Source of the DNA: Bradyrhizobium sp. Arg816 | GTDB taxonomy: Bacteria; Pseudomonadota; Alphaproteobacteria; Rhizobiales; Xanthobacteraceae | DNA: 64,000 nt | Direction: 5' to 3' | Assembly (NCBI RefSeq): GCF_029989365.1 | Contig: NZ_JAPRAQ010000013.1 | Location: 1 to 64,000, forward strand | Shown here: in pieces, positions 15,592-24,191 of the stretch | Layout of the letters: each line of letters begins with the position of its first letter | Position numbering within the stretch: position 1 is the stretch's first letter | The notes under the pieces: model-generated | Told to the model about the DNA's origin: nothing | The model's database searches: none | What the model saw: only the letters and a program-made list of their open reading frames with translations | Program-made: the position numbers and the translations under genes

Positions 15592-16557
15592 TCATCGATC
15601 GGCTAAGCGTCTTTCCGATTCAGACAGAAACAAGATTGTTGAAGCCGTCATGTGGAGGACATAACCAACAAGCTCATCAGGAGGCTCGGGTCGAGCTTGT
15701 GTGCCCGAACCATGGCCCGCTTGGCGATTCCGTGCAGTTGGAATGCCCGACTGAAGAACGGTCCGAAGGGCAGAAAAGTGGCCCTGCCAAAATGATGGGA
15801 TCAGCCCTTGTGTGAGACAGATATTCACCAGATCGGACGCCGTTGCCCTGTTCTTGTCGTAAGCCCAGCCCCGCTTATCGCAAATAGCTTTCATGGTGCT
15901 CTCAAAGGACTTGCAGGCGTCTATTAGCGCTTCTTCCTTCTTCCCATGCCGATAGTGCTCGAACGCGCTCAAGAATTCCTCTTGCGCGCCAGCAAAGTGT
16001 TTCCCGCGCAGCACGGCCAGAGCCGGGATAACGGCTTCCATATGGATGAGCTGCGAATCGACTCTTACGAGTTTGCCGTCCGTGAATTGATATCCTACCC
16101 CATGCTCTTTAAATCTAGTATTCAGCTCCTCCACGACGCCATCGGCAATTTCTCGATTTTTCCTGTAATAGAGGTAGTCACGTTCCCCGCAGTATGCCTC
16201 GATTATTCTGAACGTCAGTTCAATTGCATCAAGGACGCGCTCATTGTCCTGCTCATCAAGGAACCAGTTAACGAGGTCATCCTTAGCGTGTTCGCGATTC
16301 CGTGGGTCCCTCGCGTTAGACAGCCTGAACAATCCGTATTCGCGGCGGAGAATTTGAGTAATCTGCAAGTACGTATCTTGAATCTTTTCTGCGTCGTCCG
16401 GCCCATCCCCCGTGTAATATGGAACGCCTATGCCCTCGTCCCACATATGGACCACCTGCGTTCGCAAAACGCGCGGAATGCTATCGTAAGTAAAGACGTC
16501 GGCTAACTGGCCGAGTTCTTTCGTTCGTCGCTTAGAATAAAGTTCCCAGACTGCCAT
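15592..16557 (-). CDS. AbiJ-like (STM4504/CBY_0614 family) HEPN abortive-infection protein
   Basis: 321 residues from the ATG at 16557 (a GTG just before it is the alternative). The N-terminus MAVWELYSKR ... DVFTYDSIPRVLRTQVVHMW fits the AbiJ N-terminal domain of the STM4504/CBY_0614 family, as I remember it. The C-terminal half (about 195-315) is a HEPN-type helical domain: ACKSFESTMKAICDKRGW, then ARNRQAGHGSGT. It contains R276-x5-H282, matching the HEPN RNase active-site pattern Rx4-6H. HEPN proteins of this type kill or arrest phage-infected cells by cutting RNA. Placement among unrelated accessory genes fits a defence island. Confidence 0.78.
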   Translation of the reverse strand: MAVWELYSKRRTKELGQLADVFTYDSIPRVLRTQVVHMWDEGIGVPYYTGDGPDDAEKIQDTYLQITQILRREYGLFRLSNARDPRNREHAKDDLVNWFLDEQDNERVLDAIELTFRIIEAYCGERDYLYYRKNREIADGVVEELNTRFKEHGVGYQFTDGKLVRVDSQLIHMEAVIPALAVLRGKHFAGAQEEFLSAFEHYRHGKKEEALIDACKSFESTMKAICDKRGWAYDKNRATASDLVNICLTQGLIPSFWQGHFSALRTVLQSGIPTARNRQAGHGSGTQARPEPPDELVGYVLHMTASTILFLSESERRLADR

Positions 16558-16624
16558 CACTTCGTCTGCCCGCTATGATCTTCCTTTAGAACTTCAATGA
16601 CGATCCGAATTTGCGCCTCTGCTA

Positions 16625-16771
16625 TCAGACGTCATCGTCCTCATCCCATGCTCGGCGACGTCTGATCACAAGGTCACCATCAGGATTACTGTAGACGGCG
16701 ATGGCGTCCTGCTGGCGCACAGCCACGGCATCGGTGTCCCGCCAGCTGAAATCTTCGTTGTCATCGTTCAC
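16625..16771 (-). CDS. Small acidic protein upstream of the AbiJ-like gene
   Basis: 48 residues from GTG at 16771, with GAAAGG upstream. The sequence is very acidic at both ends (NDDNEDFSWRDTD, WDEDDDV) with a central AIAVYSNPDGDLVIRRRR strand-turn-strand. Similar short proteins exist in rhizobia, as I remember. It ends 67 bases before the HEPN gene on the same strand, so it could be a partner or antitoxin, but no family supports that. Confidence 0.5.
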   Translation of the reverse strand: MNDDNEDFSWRDTDAVAVRQQDAIAVYSNPDGDLVIRRRRAWDEDDDV

Positions 16772-17616
16772 GGCTTTGCCTTTCTGCGAATCGCGAGTGA
16801 TTACCGTGACACAATGCAGAGTAGCGATATGAGGGTTAGGGCCGTTGTCCCGATTATTCACAGGTGTCGCCGGTAGGGAGCGACATCAAACCGGGGGATT
16901 CCGCGCCACCGTATTGCGCGGGAGGCCTTAGCGGATCGGGACACAGCGGAGGACACACGAAATGCAATGCATTGATTTATCAATGTTTTTTGCGCCGCCG
17001 CCTTCCCTGCGCAGTGGTTGGACGGCTTATGCCGTGCTCTCCCGGGAGCCGAGTTCGTTCTGGCCTCCCTCGCCCTCGCGGAATTCGCCGGCATCGCGCC
17101 GGTTGACGCAACTGCCGCATCCGCCGCATGACAATCACTCCAAGCGGATGAAGGGAAAAGCGCGCGGTGTTGGATGGCGTAGCCGCGGAGTTGAGGCGGA
17201 TCATAAAGGACTCGCAAAGGCGCGTCCGCCAGGAGTCGTCGGACCGAACGTAATGACGATGGTGAAGCAGGCCGTTGCGGGAGAGAACGCCAGGGATGTC
17301 GATTGGAAGCTCCGCCGGATGACGAACAAGTAGGCCACCGCGCGCGTCGAGCAAGACACTTTCATCTGTGGCATGCGTCAATGTGCCTGTCTTTCCCAAA
17401 ACAGTACCCGCATTCACTGCATTCTCGAGGAATGCCCGCGCCCCGTCGTCGATGGTCAAGGTTGGCGCGTCAAGCCGTGCAAAATGGTGTATACTCGCAA
17501 ACCGGTAGTGTTTCAGCCTGACGAAGAAGACGCCCCTCGGAACAAATGCAACGCAGCGTCCTACGTTGGAGGACGTCGCGATGCAATTGTGCATCACAAC
17601 CAGAGGGGAAGTTGTT
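16772..17616. other. Intergenic stretch, no gene supported
   Basis: About 845 bases. Several open frames exist on both strands, but they have poor codon use, no ribosome-binding sites and no family likeness. TATACT at 17490-17495 might be a -10 element, but no -35 sits at a normal distance. The 17000-17330 part looks like decayed coding or repeat DNA. Confidence 0.35.
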
Positions 17617-18087
17617 ATGAAGCGACGTTCATTGCTCTTGGCATTGTGTTCTTCCGCTTTCATCTCTGCACCGGCACTGGCCGATGAGGTCAAGCAGGAG
17701 GCTGAAAAAATAGCCGTCGCCTACACCGACTGCGTCGCCAAGAAAGACGCGGCCTGTGTCGCTGCGCTCTATACAAAGGACGGGGTCCAGATCAACCCGG
17801 GCGGTGTGTTTTCCGATCTCAAGACCGTATACGAAAACAACTTCAAGAACGGCACCGATCATATTGAGATCAGAGTCGGCAACATGTCGGTCATCAACAA
17901 CGATCTGGTCGTTGCCAACGGCGAGACGGACATCTTCGGCAAGGATCCTAAGAGCGGTGACGCCACTAAGGTCACGGTGTTCTGGGGTTCCATCAACATC
18001 CGTGAAGGCGGCGCTTTAAAAATCCGCCAGTTGACCGTCGGCATGAAGCCGCCCCCAGCTAAGGAAGCCAGCGCCGAGAAGAAGTAG
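17617..18087 (+). CDS. Secreted SnoaL/DUF4440-like protein
   Basis: 156 residues from the ATG at 17617, with GAGGGGA 7 bases upstream. A signal peptide MKRRSLLLALCSSAFISAPALA-D is followed by a SnoaL-like fold. Its first helix is AEKIAVAYTDCVAKKDAACVAALYTKDGVQINPGG, the usual start of DUF4440/NTF2-like proteins. A beta-sheet follows, with VTVFWGSINIREGGALKIRQLTVGM. This family includes ketosteroid-isomerase-like and peptide-binding domains; no catalytic pair can be assigned. Single gene closed by a strong hairpin. Confidence 0.78.
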   Translation: MKRRSLLLALCSSAFISAPALADEVKQEAEKIAVAYTDCVAKKDAACVAALYTKDGVQINPGGVFSDLKTVYENNFKNGTDHIEIRVGNMSVINNDLVVANGETDIFGKDPKSGDATKVTVFWGSINIREGGALKIRQLTVGMKPPPAKEASAEKK

Positions 18088-18114
18088 GACGTCATCAAGT
18101 CATAAGTCACCGCG

Positions 18115-18143
18115 CGCCCATCCTCTTTTGAGGGTGGGCGTTT
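18115..18143 (+). terminator. Rho-independent-like terminator of the DUF4440 gene
   Basis: CGCCCATCCTC (18115-18125) pairs with GAGGGTGGGCG (18130-18140) with one G-T wobble and a TTTT loop. TTT follows. It lies 28 bases after the stop codon. Confidence 0.8.
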
Positions 18144-18196
18144 GATCTTGTTGCACGACGGGTGGCGGGGTGTTTTGCCTGACGAGTCACGTCTGT

Positions 18197-18229
18197 GGCC
18201 CGGATTGCGCTTCGCTCCATGGGGCTACG
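18197..18229. repeat. REP-like intergenic palindrome fragment
   Basis: TGGCCCGGATTGCGCTTCGCTCCATGGGGCTA is a version of the TAGCCCGGATGGAGCGAAGCGCAATCCGGG palindrome that I remember as common between rhizobial genes (recollection). GATTGCGCTTCG and its mirrored counterpart give a partial hairpin. Confidence 0.45.
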
Positions 18230-18500
18230 TCGGATCAGCCCCTGTCCGCCACTTGTCCATCGATTCAAAAATGGCGGTTCTGGGCCAGCTTGGATGAGCC
18301 TCCTTCCCGCCGGACCACGTCAAGTGAACTTCGGCCACTCTTCCATCTTCCAGCGAGGCAAGGACGTCGTCACGGTTCATCTCGCCTACCAAGCACCTTG
18401 ATCTCCAAACCGACAAGCGGGTGCCGGTCGCCAATCTCCTTCCTTAACTCCTCTTCCAGAAGAAGGCGCTCCCGTTCATCGATGACTTGGACGCCAGGGC
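18225..18500 (-). pseudogene. Frameshifted remnant of a small hypothetical gene
   Basis: One minus-strand frame reads ELRKEIGDRHPLVGLEIKVLGRRDEP and stops. Two bases out of register the sequence continues DDVLASLEDGRVAEVHLTWSGGKE ... FESMDKW to about 18225. The two halves look like one ~90-residue protein of a type I remember in rhizobia, broken by a small indel near 18378. The pieces sit between the DUF4440 gene and the GMC oxidoreductase. No separate function is expected. Confidence 0.5.
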
Positions 18501-18509
18501 TCAAGCACC

Positions 18510-20156
18510 TCACGCCACTGCGGCGTCCGGCACGCGCGCGGCTTCCATCGGCTGCTTGCCGCGGATGAGGTCCGAGGCGCGGTCGGCGATCATCATGGTT
18601 GACGCGTTGAGGTTCGCCGAGATCATGCGCGGCATCACGGAGGCGTCGATAACGCGGAGGCCCTCCAACCCATGGACGCGGAGCTGGTCGTCGACCACCG
18701 CCCACGTGCTGTCCGCAGGTCCCATGCGGCAGGTGCAGCCGGGGTGGAAGGTGGTGGTGCCGCGCTCGGTGGCGGCGGCGAGGAATTCGTCGTCGGTGTT
18801 GATGTTCGGACCCGGGAAATCCTCGTAGGCGTAGTAGGGCGACAGCGGCGCGCTCTTCAGCAAATTGCGCGCGAGCTTCATGCCTCCGACGATGACGCGG
18901 CGATCGAGCTCGGCGTCGAGATAATTGGTCTGGATGATCGGCGGGGCGAACGGATCAGCCGAGCGGATGCGGACATAGCCGCGGCTCTCGGGGCGCTGCT
19001 GCCAGGAGGCCACCGTCATGCCGGGCTCGTCCTCGAGCTGGCCCTGCACGCCTTCCTTGTAGGACGCCGGCGTGAAGGTGAGCTGCAAATCCGAGCTATC
19101 GGCGCTCTCGCCGGAATGCCAGAAGCAATAGACCATGGTCGGCGACAGCGAGAGCAGGCCGCGGCGCGCGGTCGCCCATTTCAGCGCCTCGATCCACAGC
19201 GAGAAGCCGCGGCGCAGCTCGTTGATGGTCTTGATGTCTTTTACGCGCGCGACCGTACGCGGGGCGTAGTGGTCCTGAAGGCCTTCGCCGACCGGCAGCG
19301 CGTGACGCACCGCGATGCCGTGGGCGCCGAGCAGATCGGGTGAGCCTACCCCGGAGAGCTGGAGCAGCTGCGGCGAATTATAGGTGCCGCCGGAGAGGAT
19401 CACTTCCTTGTTGGCGCGCACTTCCACCGGCGCGCCACCGCGTCCGCCCTTGGTGTAGCGCACACCGACGGCGCGCTTGCCTTCAAAAATGATCTCGGTC
19501 GCGTGCGCGTGGGTGTGCACATGGACGTTCGGCCGCTTCATCGCGGGCTTGAGGAACGCGGTCGAGCCGGAGACGCGCAGGCCCTTGTCGATGGTGCGCT
19601 GGCAGTAGGAGACGCCTTCCTGCTTAGCGCCGTTGTAATCGGGGTTGCGGGGAATGCCGAGCGAGACCGCGCCTTCCATGAAGGCTTCGCAGAGCGGATC
19701 GCGCCAGTCCATGGTGGTGACGGTGAGGTTGCCGTCGCGGCCGCGATAGGTGTCCTCGCCCTCGCCGACCCGCTTTTCCAGCCGCTTGAAGTAAGGCAGC
19801 ACGTCGGCATAGCCCCAGCCGCGATTGCCCATCTGCGCCCAGGTGTCGAAATCCATCCGCTGGCCGCGATTGTAGATGTGGCCGTTGATCGAGGACGAGC
19901 CGCCGAGCGTCTTGCCGCGCGGCGCATAGATGCTGCGCCCGCCGGTGTAGGGCCCCGGCTCCTGCTGGTAGGCCCAGTTGATGCTCTTCATGTGGAAGGT
20001 CTTGATGAAGCCCGCCGGCAGATGGATGTAGGGATGCCAGTCGCTCGGCCCGGCCTCGAGCACGCAGACGCTGACGTTCGGATCTTCGCTGAGCCGGCTG
20101 GTGAGCACACAACCCGCCGATCCCGCGCCGACGATCACATAATCAAATCTATCCAT
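18510..20156 (-). CDS. GMC-family FAD-dependent oxidoreductase (choline/alcohol dehydrogenase type)
   Basis: 548 residues. The FAD-binding Rossmann motif GAGSAGCVLTSRL lies at about 11-23, followed by the GMC signature GKTLGGSSSINGHIYNRG at about 84-100. Near the C-terminus are FHPGCTCRMGP and VIDASVMP-NLNASTM, the usual active-site end of the family. The substrate cannot be fixed from sequence; choline dehydrogenase, aryl-alcohol or polyethylene-glycol dehydrogenase types are all possible. It follows the GNAT gene by 16 bases and is probably co-transcribed, likely soluble in the cytoplasm or peripheral at the membrane. Confidence 0.88.
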   Translation of the reverse strand: MDRFDYVIVGAGSAGCVLTSRLSEDPNVSVCVLEAGPSDWHPYIHLPAGFIKTFHMKSINWAYQQEPGPYTGGRSIYAPRGKTLGGSSSINGHIYNRGQRMDFDTWAQMGNRGWGYADVLPYFKRLEKRVGEGEDTYRGRDGNLTVTTMDWRDPLCEAFMEGAVSLGIPRNPDYNGAKQEGVSYCQRTIDKGLRVSGSTAFLKPAMKRPNVHVHTHAHATEIIFEGKRAVGVRYTKGGRGGAPVEVRANKEVILSGGTYNSPQLLQLSGVGSPDLLGAHGIAVRHALPVGEGLQDHYAPRTVARVKDIKTINELRRGFSLWIEALKWATARRGLLSLSPTMVYCFWHSGESADSSDLQLTFTPASYKEGVQGQLEDEPGMTVASWQQRPESRGYVRIRSADPFAPPIIQTNYLDAELDRRVIVGGMKLARNLLKSAPLSPYYAYEDFPGPNINTDDEFLAAATERGTTTFHPGCTCRMGPADSTWAVVDDQLRVHGLEGLRVIDASVMPRMISANLNASTMMIADRASDLIRGKQPMEAARVPDAAVA

Positions 20157-20172
20157 GGTGCCTCGGCCGCTC

Positions 20173-20766
20173 CTAGCGCGGCTTGTCGTTGAGCTGAAAT
20201 TCGAGATGCGTCTGCACCGTCGGCCATTCGGCGGCGGTGATGCTGTAAACCACGGTGTCGCGCAGCGTGCCGTTCGGTGTGACCTGGTGGCTGCGCAGAA
20301 TGCCGTCCTGCTTGGCCCCGAGGCGCTCGATGGCGCGGCGGCTCTGATGGTTGAAGAAATGCGTGCGGAACTCGACCGCGATGCAGTTCAGCGCCTCGAA
20401 GGCGTGCCGGAGCAGCAACAGCTTGCACTGCGTGTTGAGCGGCCCGCGCTGCGCGCCCTTGCCGTACCAGGTCGAACCGATCTCGACGCGGCGATTCGTG
20501 GCGTCGATGTTCATGTAGGTCGTCATGCCCACGATGTTGCCGCCGGCATCGAATACGGTGAACGGCAGCATCGAGCCCGCAGTCTGCAAGGCCAGCCGGC
20601 GGTCGATCTCCTTGCCCATGTTCTCCGGCAGCGGGATCGCCGTGTACCAGAGTTTTGACAGCTCGCCGTCCTTGACGGCCTCCGTCAGCCCCTCGCGGTG
20701 CTGATGCGAGAGCGGCTCGAGACGGGCGTGCTGTCCACGCAGGGTGACGGGATCAGGCCAGGGCAT
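20173..20766 (-). CDS. GNAT N-acetyltransferase, RimJ/RimL type
   Basis: 197 residues with the layout of RimJ/RimL-like acetyltransferases: an N-terminal VTLRGQHARLEPLS, a central IVGMTTYMNIDATNRRVEIGSTWYGK, and acetyl-CoA binding segment RGPLNTQCKLLLLRHAFEALNC. The closing RAIERLGAKQDGILRSHQ is the family's usual end. Transfer target unknown (protein N-terminus or small amine). It is 16 bases upstream of the GMC oxidoreductase gene on the same strand. Confidence 0.85.
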   Translation of the reverse strand: MPWPDPVTLRGQHARLEPLSHQHREGLTEAVKDGELSKLWYTAIPLPENMGKEIDRRLALQTAGSMLPFTVFDAGGNIVGMTTYMNIDATNRRVEIGSTWYGKGAQRGPLNTQCKLLLLRHAFEALNCIAVEFRTHFFNHQSRRAIERLGAKQDGILRSHQVTPNGTLRDTVVYSITAAEWPTVQTHLEFQLNDKPR

Positions 20767-20784
20767 TTGGGACTCTCTCCTTTG

Positions 20785-20905
20785 TCATTGCGAGGAGCCA
20801 CCCGGTCCCGCCTTCGGCGGGCCGGATGACAGGCTCCTCGACGAAGCAATCCAGACTGTCACCGCGGACGCATTCCTGGATTGCTTCGCTTCGCTCGCAA
20901 TGACG
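20785..20905. repeat. Palindromic intergenic repeat, family A copy 1
   Basis: Begins TCATTGCGAGGAGCC and ends CGCAATGACG, with internal GAAGCAATCC and its mirrored GGATTGCTTCG. The outer and inner parts are reverse complements, forming a long hairpin. A second copy is at 58955-59040. It lies between the GNAT gene and the SMP-30 gene and could also end transcription. Confidence 0.8.
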
Positions 20906-20919
20906 GTAACTAGCATCGT

Positions 20920-21858
20920 TCACTTGTTTAGGAAATTGAGCGGCAAACCACCGCGCGGCCAGTCCATGGCGATGAGCTCGCCTTTGCCCGACAGCGTGAT
21001 GTAGGCGGTCTTAAGCTCGGGGCCGCCGAAGGCGATGTTGGTGGTGACGCGATCGCCGGTCGGGATCTGCTCGACCAGGGTACCGTCAGGCGCGATCACC
21101 GAGATGCAGCCGGATACGAGGGTGGCGACGCAGACATTGCCGTTCGCCTCCACCGCGAGCGAGTCGAACATCTGGTAGCCGCCGAGGCCGCAGATCGGCT
21201 TGCCGCGCTCGCCGCGGTAGATCACGTCAGCCGGCTTGAGTGTGCCGGGCGCGGAGAGCTCATAGGCCCAGAGCCGCCCGGTCGGCGTCTCCGCGATATA
21301 GACGGTGTTCTCGTCCGGCGAGAGGCCGATGCCGTTGGCCGGCAGCACGCCATGCACGACCTCGACGATCTCGGTCATGCCGGGCTTGAGATAATACATG
21401 CCGCCGACATCCATCTCGCGGGCGCGGCGCTTGCCGAGATCGGAGAACCAGAGGCCGCCGTGCTTGTCGAAGACGAGGTCGTTCGGCCCGCGCAGATCGT
21501 GCTCGCCGCATTTGGTCACGACGGTCTCGACCTTGCCCGATTGCAGATCGACGCGCTGGATCGAGCCGCCGAGATAGCCGTCCGGCTGCGGGCCGGGCAT
21601 GATCATCTTGCCGGTCGGAATCCAGGAGAAGCCGCCATTGTTGCAGATGTAGATCTTGCCGTCGGGGCCGAGCGCTGCGCCATTCGGGCCGCCCGGCACC
21701 TTGGCGACGACCTCCTTGCGGCCGTCGGGATAGATTCGGGTCAGGCGCTGGCCGCGAATCTCCACCAGCACGACCGAGCCGTCCGGCATCACCACTGGGC
21801 CCTCGGGAAATTCGAGGTCGGTGGCGAGAACGCGAACGTTGGACATAACATCGGACAT
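20920..21858 (-). CDS. SMP-30/gluconolactonase-family lactonase
   Basis: 312 residues with the SMP-30/gluconolactonase/LRE beta-propeller pattern: LEFPEGPVVMPDGSVVLVEI at about 15-34, PNGAALGPDGKIYICNNGG, LRGPNDLVFDKHGGLWFSD and GIGLSPDENTVYIAETPTGR. The Glu of FPEGP, the Asn of GPND and the Asp of LSPDE fit the metal-binding residues of the family. It probably hydrolyses a sugar lactone to the acid. GGGAGGG lies just upstream of the ATG. The neighbouring enolase-superfamily and GMC genes fit a sugar-acid pathway. Confidence 0.87.
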   Translation of the reverse strand: MSDVMSNVRVLATDLEFPEGPVVMPDGSVVLVEIRGQRLTRIYPDGRKEVVAKVPGGPNGAALGPDGKIYICNNGGFSWIPTGKMIMPGPQPDGYLGGSIQRVDLQSGKVETVVTKCGEHDLRGPNDLVFDKHGGLWFSDLGKRRAREMDVGGMYYLKPGMTEIVEVVHGVLPANGIGLSPDENTVYIAETPTGRLWAYELSAPGTLKPADVIYRGERGKPICGLGGYQMFDSLAVEANGNVCVATLVSGCISVIAPDGTLVEQIPTGDRVTTNIAFGGPELKTAYITLSGKGELIAMDWPRGGLPLNFLNK

Positions 21859-21990
21859 GGGGACCCTCCCGGCTGCTTGTTATGGCTTGCACGGGATGTC
21901 CGGCACGGGCCCCACACGCAAGATTTGCCTGCGGTTATGACAAAGTCGCCGGGGCTTGCCAAGCAAGCGGGATGGTATGCCAGCGTTGCA

Positions 21991-22023
21991 ACCCAAAGCG
22001 CGATGACATATCGCGCTTTGGGT
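21991..22023. promoter_or_regulatory. Perfect 14-bp inverted repeat, possible operator or terminator
   Basis: ACCCAAAGCGCGAT (21991-22004) and ATCGCGCTTTGGGT (22010-22023) are exact reverse complements around GACAT. It lies 133 bases upstream of the SMP-30 start and 37 bases after the AraC gene stop. No T-run follows on either strand. An operator for the SMP-30 gene and a terminator for the AraC gene are both possible. Confidence 0.5.
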
Positions 22024-22059
22024 GCGCACTTTGCGCGAACGCGGCCCTTCGGGTCCGGA

Positions 22060-22908
22060 TCATGCTTCCCGCACTGGTATCCAAATCTCGAAGCCGCCAT
22101 TGCCGGTCGCGGGATCGAATTTCTCGTCATAGCGCTCGAAGTTCGGCGCATCCGCAGCCTTCAGGCCGGACGCCGGCAGCCACTGATTCCAGATCGTGTT
22201 GACGGTGCGGCGGATCGAGGCGACGTGCTCGGTGTGGGTGAACACCGCGTAGCGCTGCTCGGGAATGCGGATGCGACCGAAGCGGCGCGGCAGGTCGGAG
22301 AAATCGGCGACCTCGACGCCGGCGATGTAGTCGAAATTGCCGGAATCATCGCCGTTGCAGCAGACGCCATAGGCGACTTGAGATTTTCCCTCGCCGACGC
22401 GCGCGGGAAGGTCGGCGACTTCCTGATGGAAGCGGTGCCACAGTCCCGGAATGGCGGCGCCGTTGTCGCAGGAGATGCGCTCGGCGGGGCCGGCGACGAG
22501 GAAGGCCTTCGCGGCTTCGAAACGCGGCGGGACCAGATGGTCGAGCATGGTGGAATCCATGAGGATCGGCTCCTGAAGCTTGAGTTTGTCGAGGCACGTT
22601 GCCGCCCGCACCGCTTCGGGTGTGGTGCCAAACTGGTCGCGGAACGCGCGGGTGAACGCTTCGTGCGAGCCGTAATCCGCCTCCAGCGCCAGCGACAGGA
22701 TGTCCGGCGCGCCGTTCGCAAGACTGCGCGCCGCTTCCGTCAACCGCCGCGCGCGCACGAAGCGCATCACCGGAAGCCCGGTGGCTGCGGCAAACGCCCG
22801 CACGATGTGGAACCGCGACACGCCAGATATCGCCGCAATCTCGTCGAGCGTCATCGGCTCGGCCAGATGGCTCTCGATATACCAGAGCGCGCGCTGGGCT
22901 GGGTTCAT
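22060..22908 (-). CDS. AraC regulator with GyrI-like effector domain
   Basis: 282 residues. Two helix-turn-helix motifs are at the N-terminus: MTLDEIAAISGVSRFHIVRAFAA (about 18-40) and DILSLALEADYGSHEAFTRAF (about 65-90). A GyrI-like/SoxS-Rob type effector domain follows (about 120-282, with YGVCCNGDDSGNFDYIAGVEV and ending GGFEIWIPV). This order, HTH first and GyrI-like second, is that of Rob-like regulators which sense small hydrophobic compounds. It lies divergently from the enolase-superfamily gene (170-base gap), so it may control it, and 200 bases upstream of the SMP-30 gene. Confidence 0.88.
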   Translation of the reverse strand: MNPAQRALWYIESHLAEPMTLDEIAAISGVSRFHIVRAFAAATGLPVMRFVRARRLTEAARSLANGAPDILSLALEADYGSHEAFTRAFRDQFGTTPEAVRAATCLDKLKLQEPILMDSTMLDHLVPPRFEAAKAFLVAGPAERISCDNGAAIPGLWHRFHQEVADLPARVGEGKSQVAYGVCCNGDDSGNFDYIAGVEVADFSDLPRRFGRIRIPEQRYAVFTHTEHVASIRRTVNTIWNQWLPASGLKAADAPNFERYDEKFDPATGNGGFEIWIPVREA

Positions 22909-23078
22909 ACGTCAAAGGCCCTCGTTCGAAGCCTGGCGATGATGCGCTTCCGGCCACCGCCTCGCTTGATCGGCATTGCTGTCCTCGCATGAGAATAGTC
23001 CTGGAATAGCCACTGGCAACGCCCCGGCATTCGCAGCTACACTCGTTGCAACCGCTCACCAGAAAGAGGAACCGCGTC

Positions 23079-24182
23079 ATGGAAATCACCGATGTGCGGG
23101 CGCACCATATCCGCATCCCCTATGACGCCGGTGTCGCGAGCTTTCGCCAGGGCGCGTCCGCAATCTCCGCGCTCGACATGGTGCTGGTCGAGGTCACGAC
23201 CGATGCCGGACTGACCGGCTGGGGCGATGCCTTTGCCTATGTCTCCCCGCGCACCACGCGAAGCGCCGTCGAGGAGATGATCGCGCCGCAGGCCCGCGGG
23301 CTGAAGGTTCCCGATGCCGCCGGCATTCCCGCGGCGATGGAACAGATCCAGCGCAATTTGCATCTGTTCGGCCGCTACGGCATCACCATGTTCGCGATAT
23401 CAGCGCTCGACATCGCGCTTTGGGACCTGGCCGCGAAGATCGAGGGCGCGCCGCTGCATCGCCTGATCGGCGAGACCAGGCGCTCGTCCATCCCCGCCTA
23501 TGCGAGCCTGCTGCGGATTGGCTCGCCTGAGAACATTACCGGCGAATGCAAGAAGGCGCTCGCGCTCGGCTATGGCGCCATCAAGCTGCACGAGACCACG
23601 ACACCGGCGGTGTTTGCCGCGCGCGAGGCGATCGGGCCCGGCATCCCGCTGATGGTCGACATGAACTGCCCGCTCACAGGCGAGCAGGCGATCGCATTCG
23701 CGAAGGCGTGCGAGGACGCGCAGCCGATGTTTCTGGAAGAGCCGGTCTGGCCGCCGGAGGATTTTGCCGCACTCGCCGACGTCCGCCGCGAGGGCAGGCT
23801 CGGCGTCGCCGCCGGTGAGAACGCCTGCACGGAGTATCAATTCCGCCAGATGATGAATGCAGGCGCGGTGAGCCATGCCCAGCCGTCGGTGACCAAGGTC
23901 GGCGGCATCACGGAATTTCTGAAGGTCGCCGCACTCGCCGATCAGCTCGGCGTCCAGATCGTTCCGCACTCCCCGTATTTCGGTCCGGGCCTGCTGGCGA
24001 CATTGCACCTGCTGGCGACGCGCGACGACGGGTTGGTCGAGATGTTCTATCTGAAACGCGAAGCGTGTCTGTGGGGCGGCCGCGCCGATGTCGATGCCAC
24101 CGGCCACGTCGCGGTGCCCTCGGGACCCGGGCTCGGCTATGAGCCCGATCGCGGCGTGATGGAGCGCTACCGCGTGGCGTGA
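23079..24182 (+). CDS. Enolase-superfamily (mandelate racemase/muconate-lactonizing) enzyme
   Basis: 367 residues from ATG 23079, with AGAAAGAGGA just upstream. The MR/MLE capping domain (about 1-125) leads to the barrel. Metal ligands appear as Asp194 (LMVDMN), Glu220 (FLEEP) and Glu247 (AAGENA). The strand-2 motif is K169-L-H171 rather than the usual KxK. His297 (VPHSPY) sits where MR uses a catalytic His. It is probably a sugar-acid dehydratase or racemase; the KxH variation makes the substrate uncertain. It diverges from the AraC/GyrI regulator. Confidence 0.87.
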   Translation: MEITDVRAHHIRIPYDAGVASFRQGASAISALDMVLVEVTTDAGLTGWGDAFAYVSPRTTRSAVEEMIAPQARGLKVPDAAGIPAAMEQIQRNLHLFGRYGITMFAISALDIALWDLAAKIEGAPLHRLIGETRRSSIPAYASLLRIGSPENITGECKKALALGYGAIKLHETTTPAVFAAREAIGPGIPLMVDMNCPLTGEQAIAFAKACEDAQPMFLEEPVWPPEDFAALADVRREGRLGVAAGENACTEYQFRQMMNAGAVSHAQPSVTKVGGITEFLKVAALADQLGVQIVPHSPYFGPGLLATLHLLATRDDGLVEMFYLKREACLWGGRADVDATGHVAVPSGPGLGYEPDRGVMERYRVA

Positions 24183-24191
24183 TCGCGACGC

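Noticed and set aside
17490..17495. TATACT as a promoter of the DUF4440 gene
   Set aside because: The nearest TTGGCG is 22 bases upstream, too far for a normal promoter.
16980..17693. 237-residue minus-strand open frame in the gap before the DUF4440 gene
   Set aside because: It begins inside the DUF4440 gene on the opposite strand and has neither a ribosome-binding site nor a recognisable domain.
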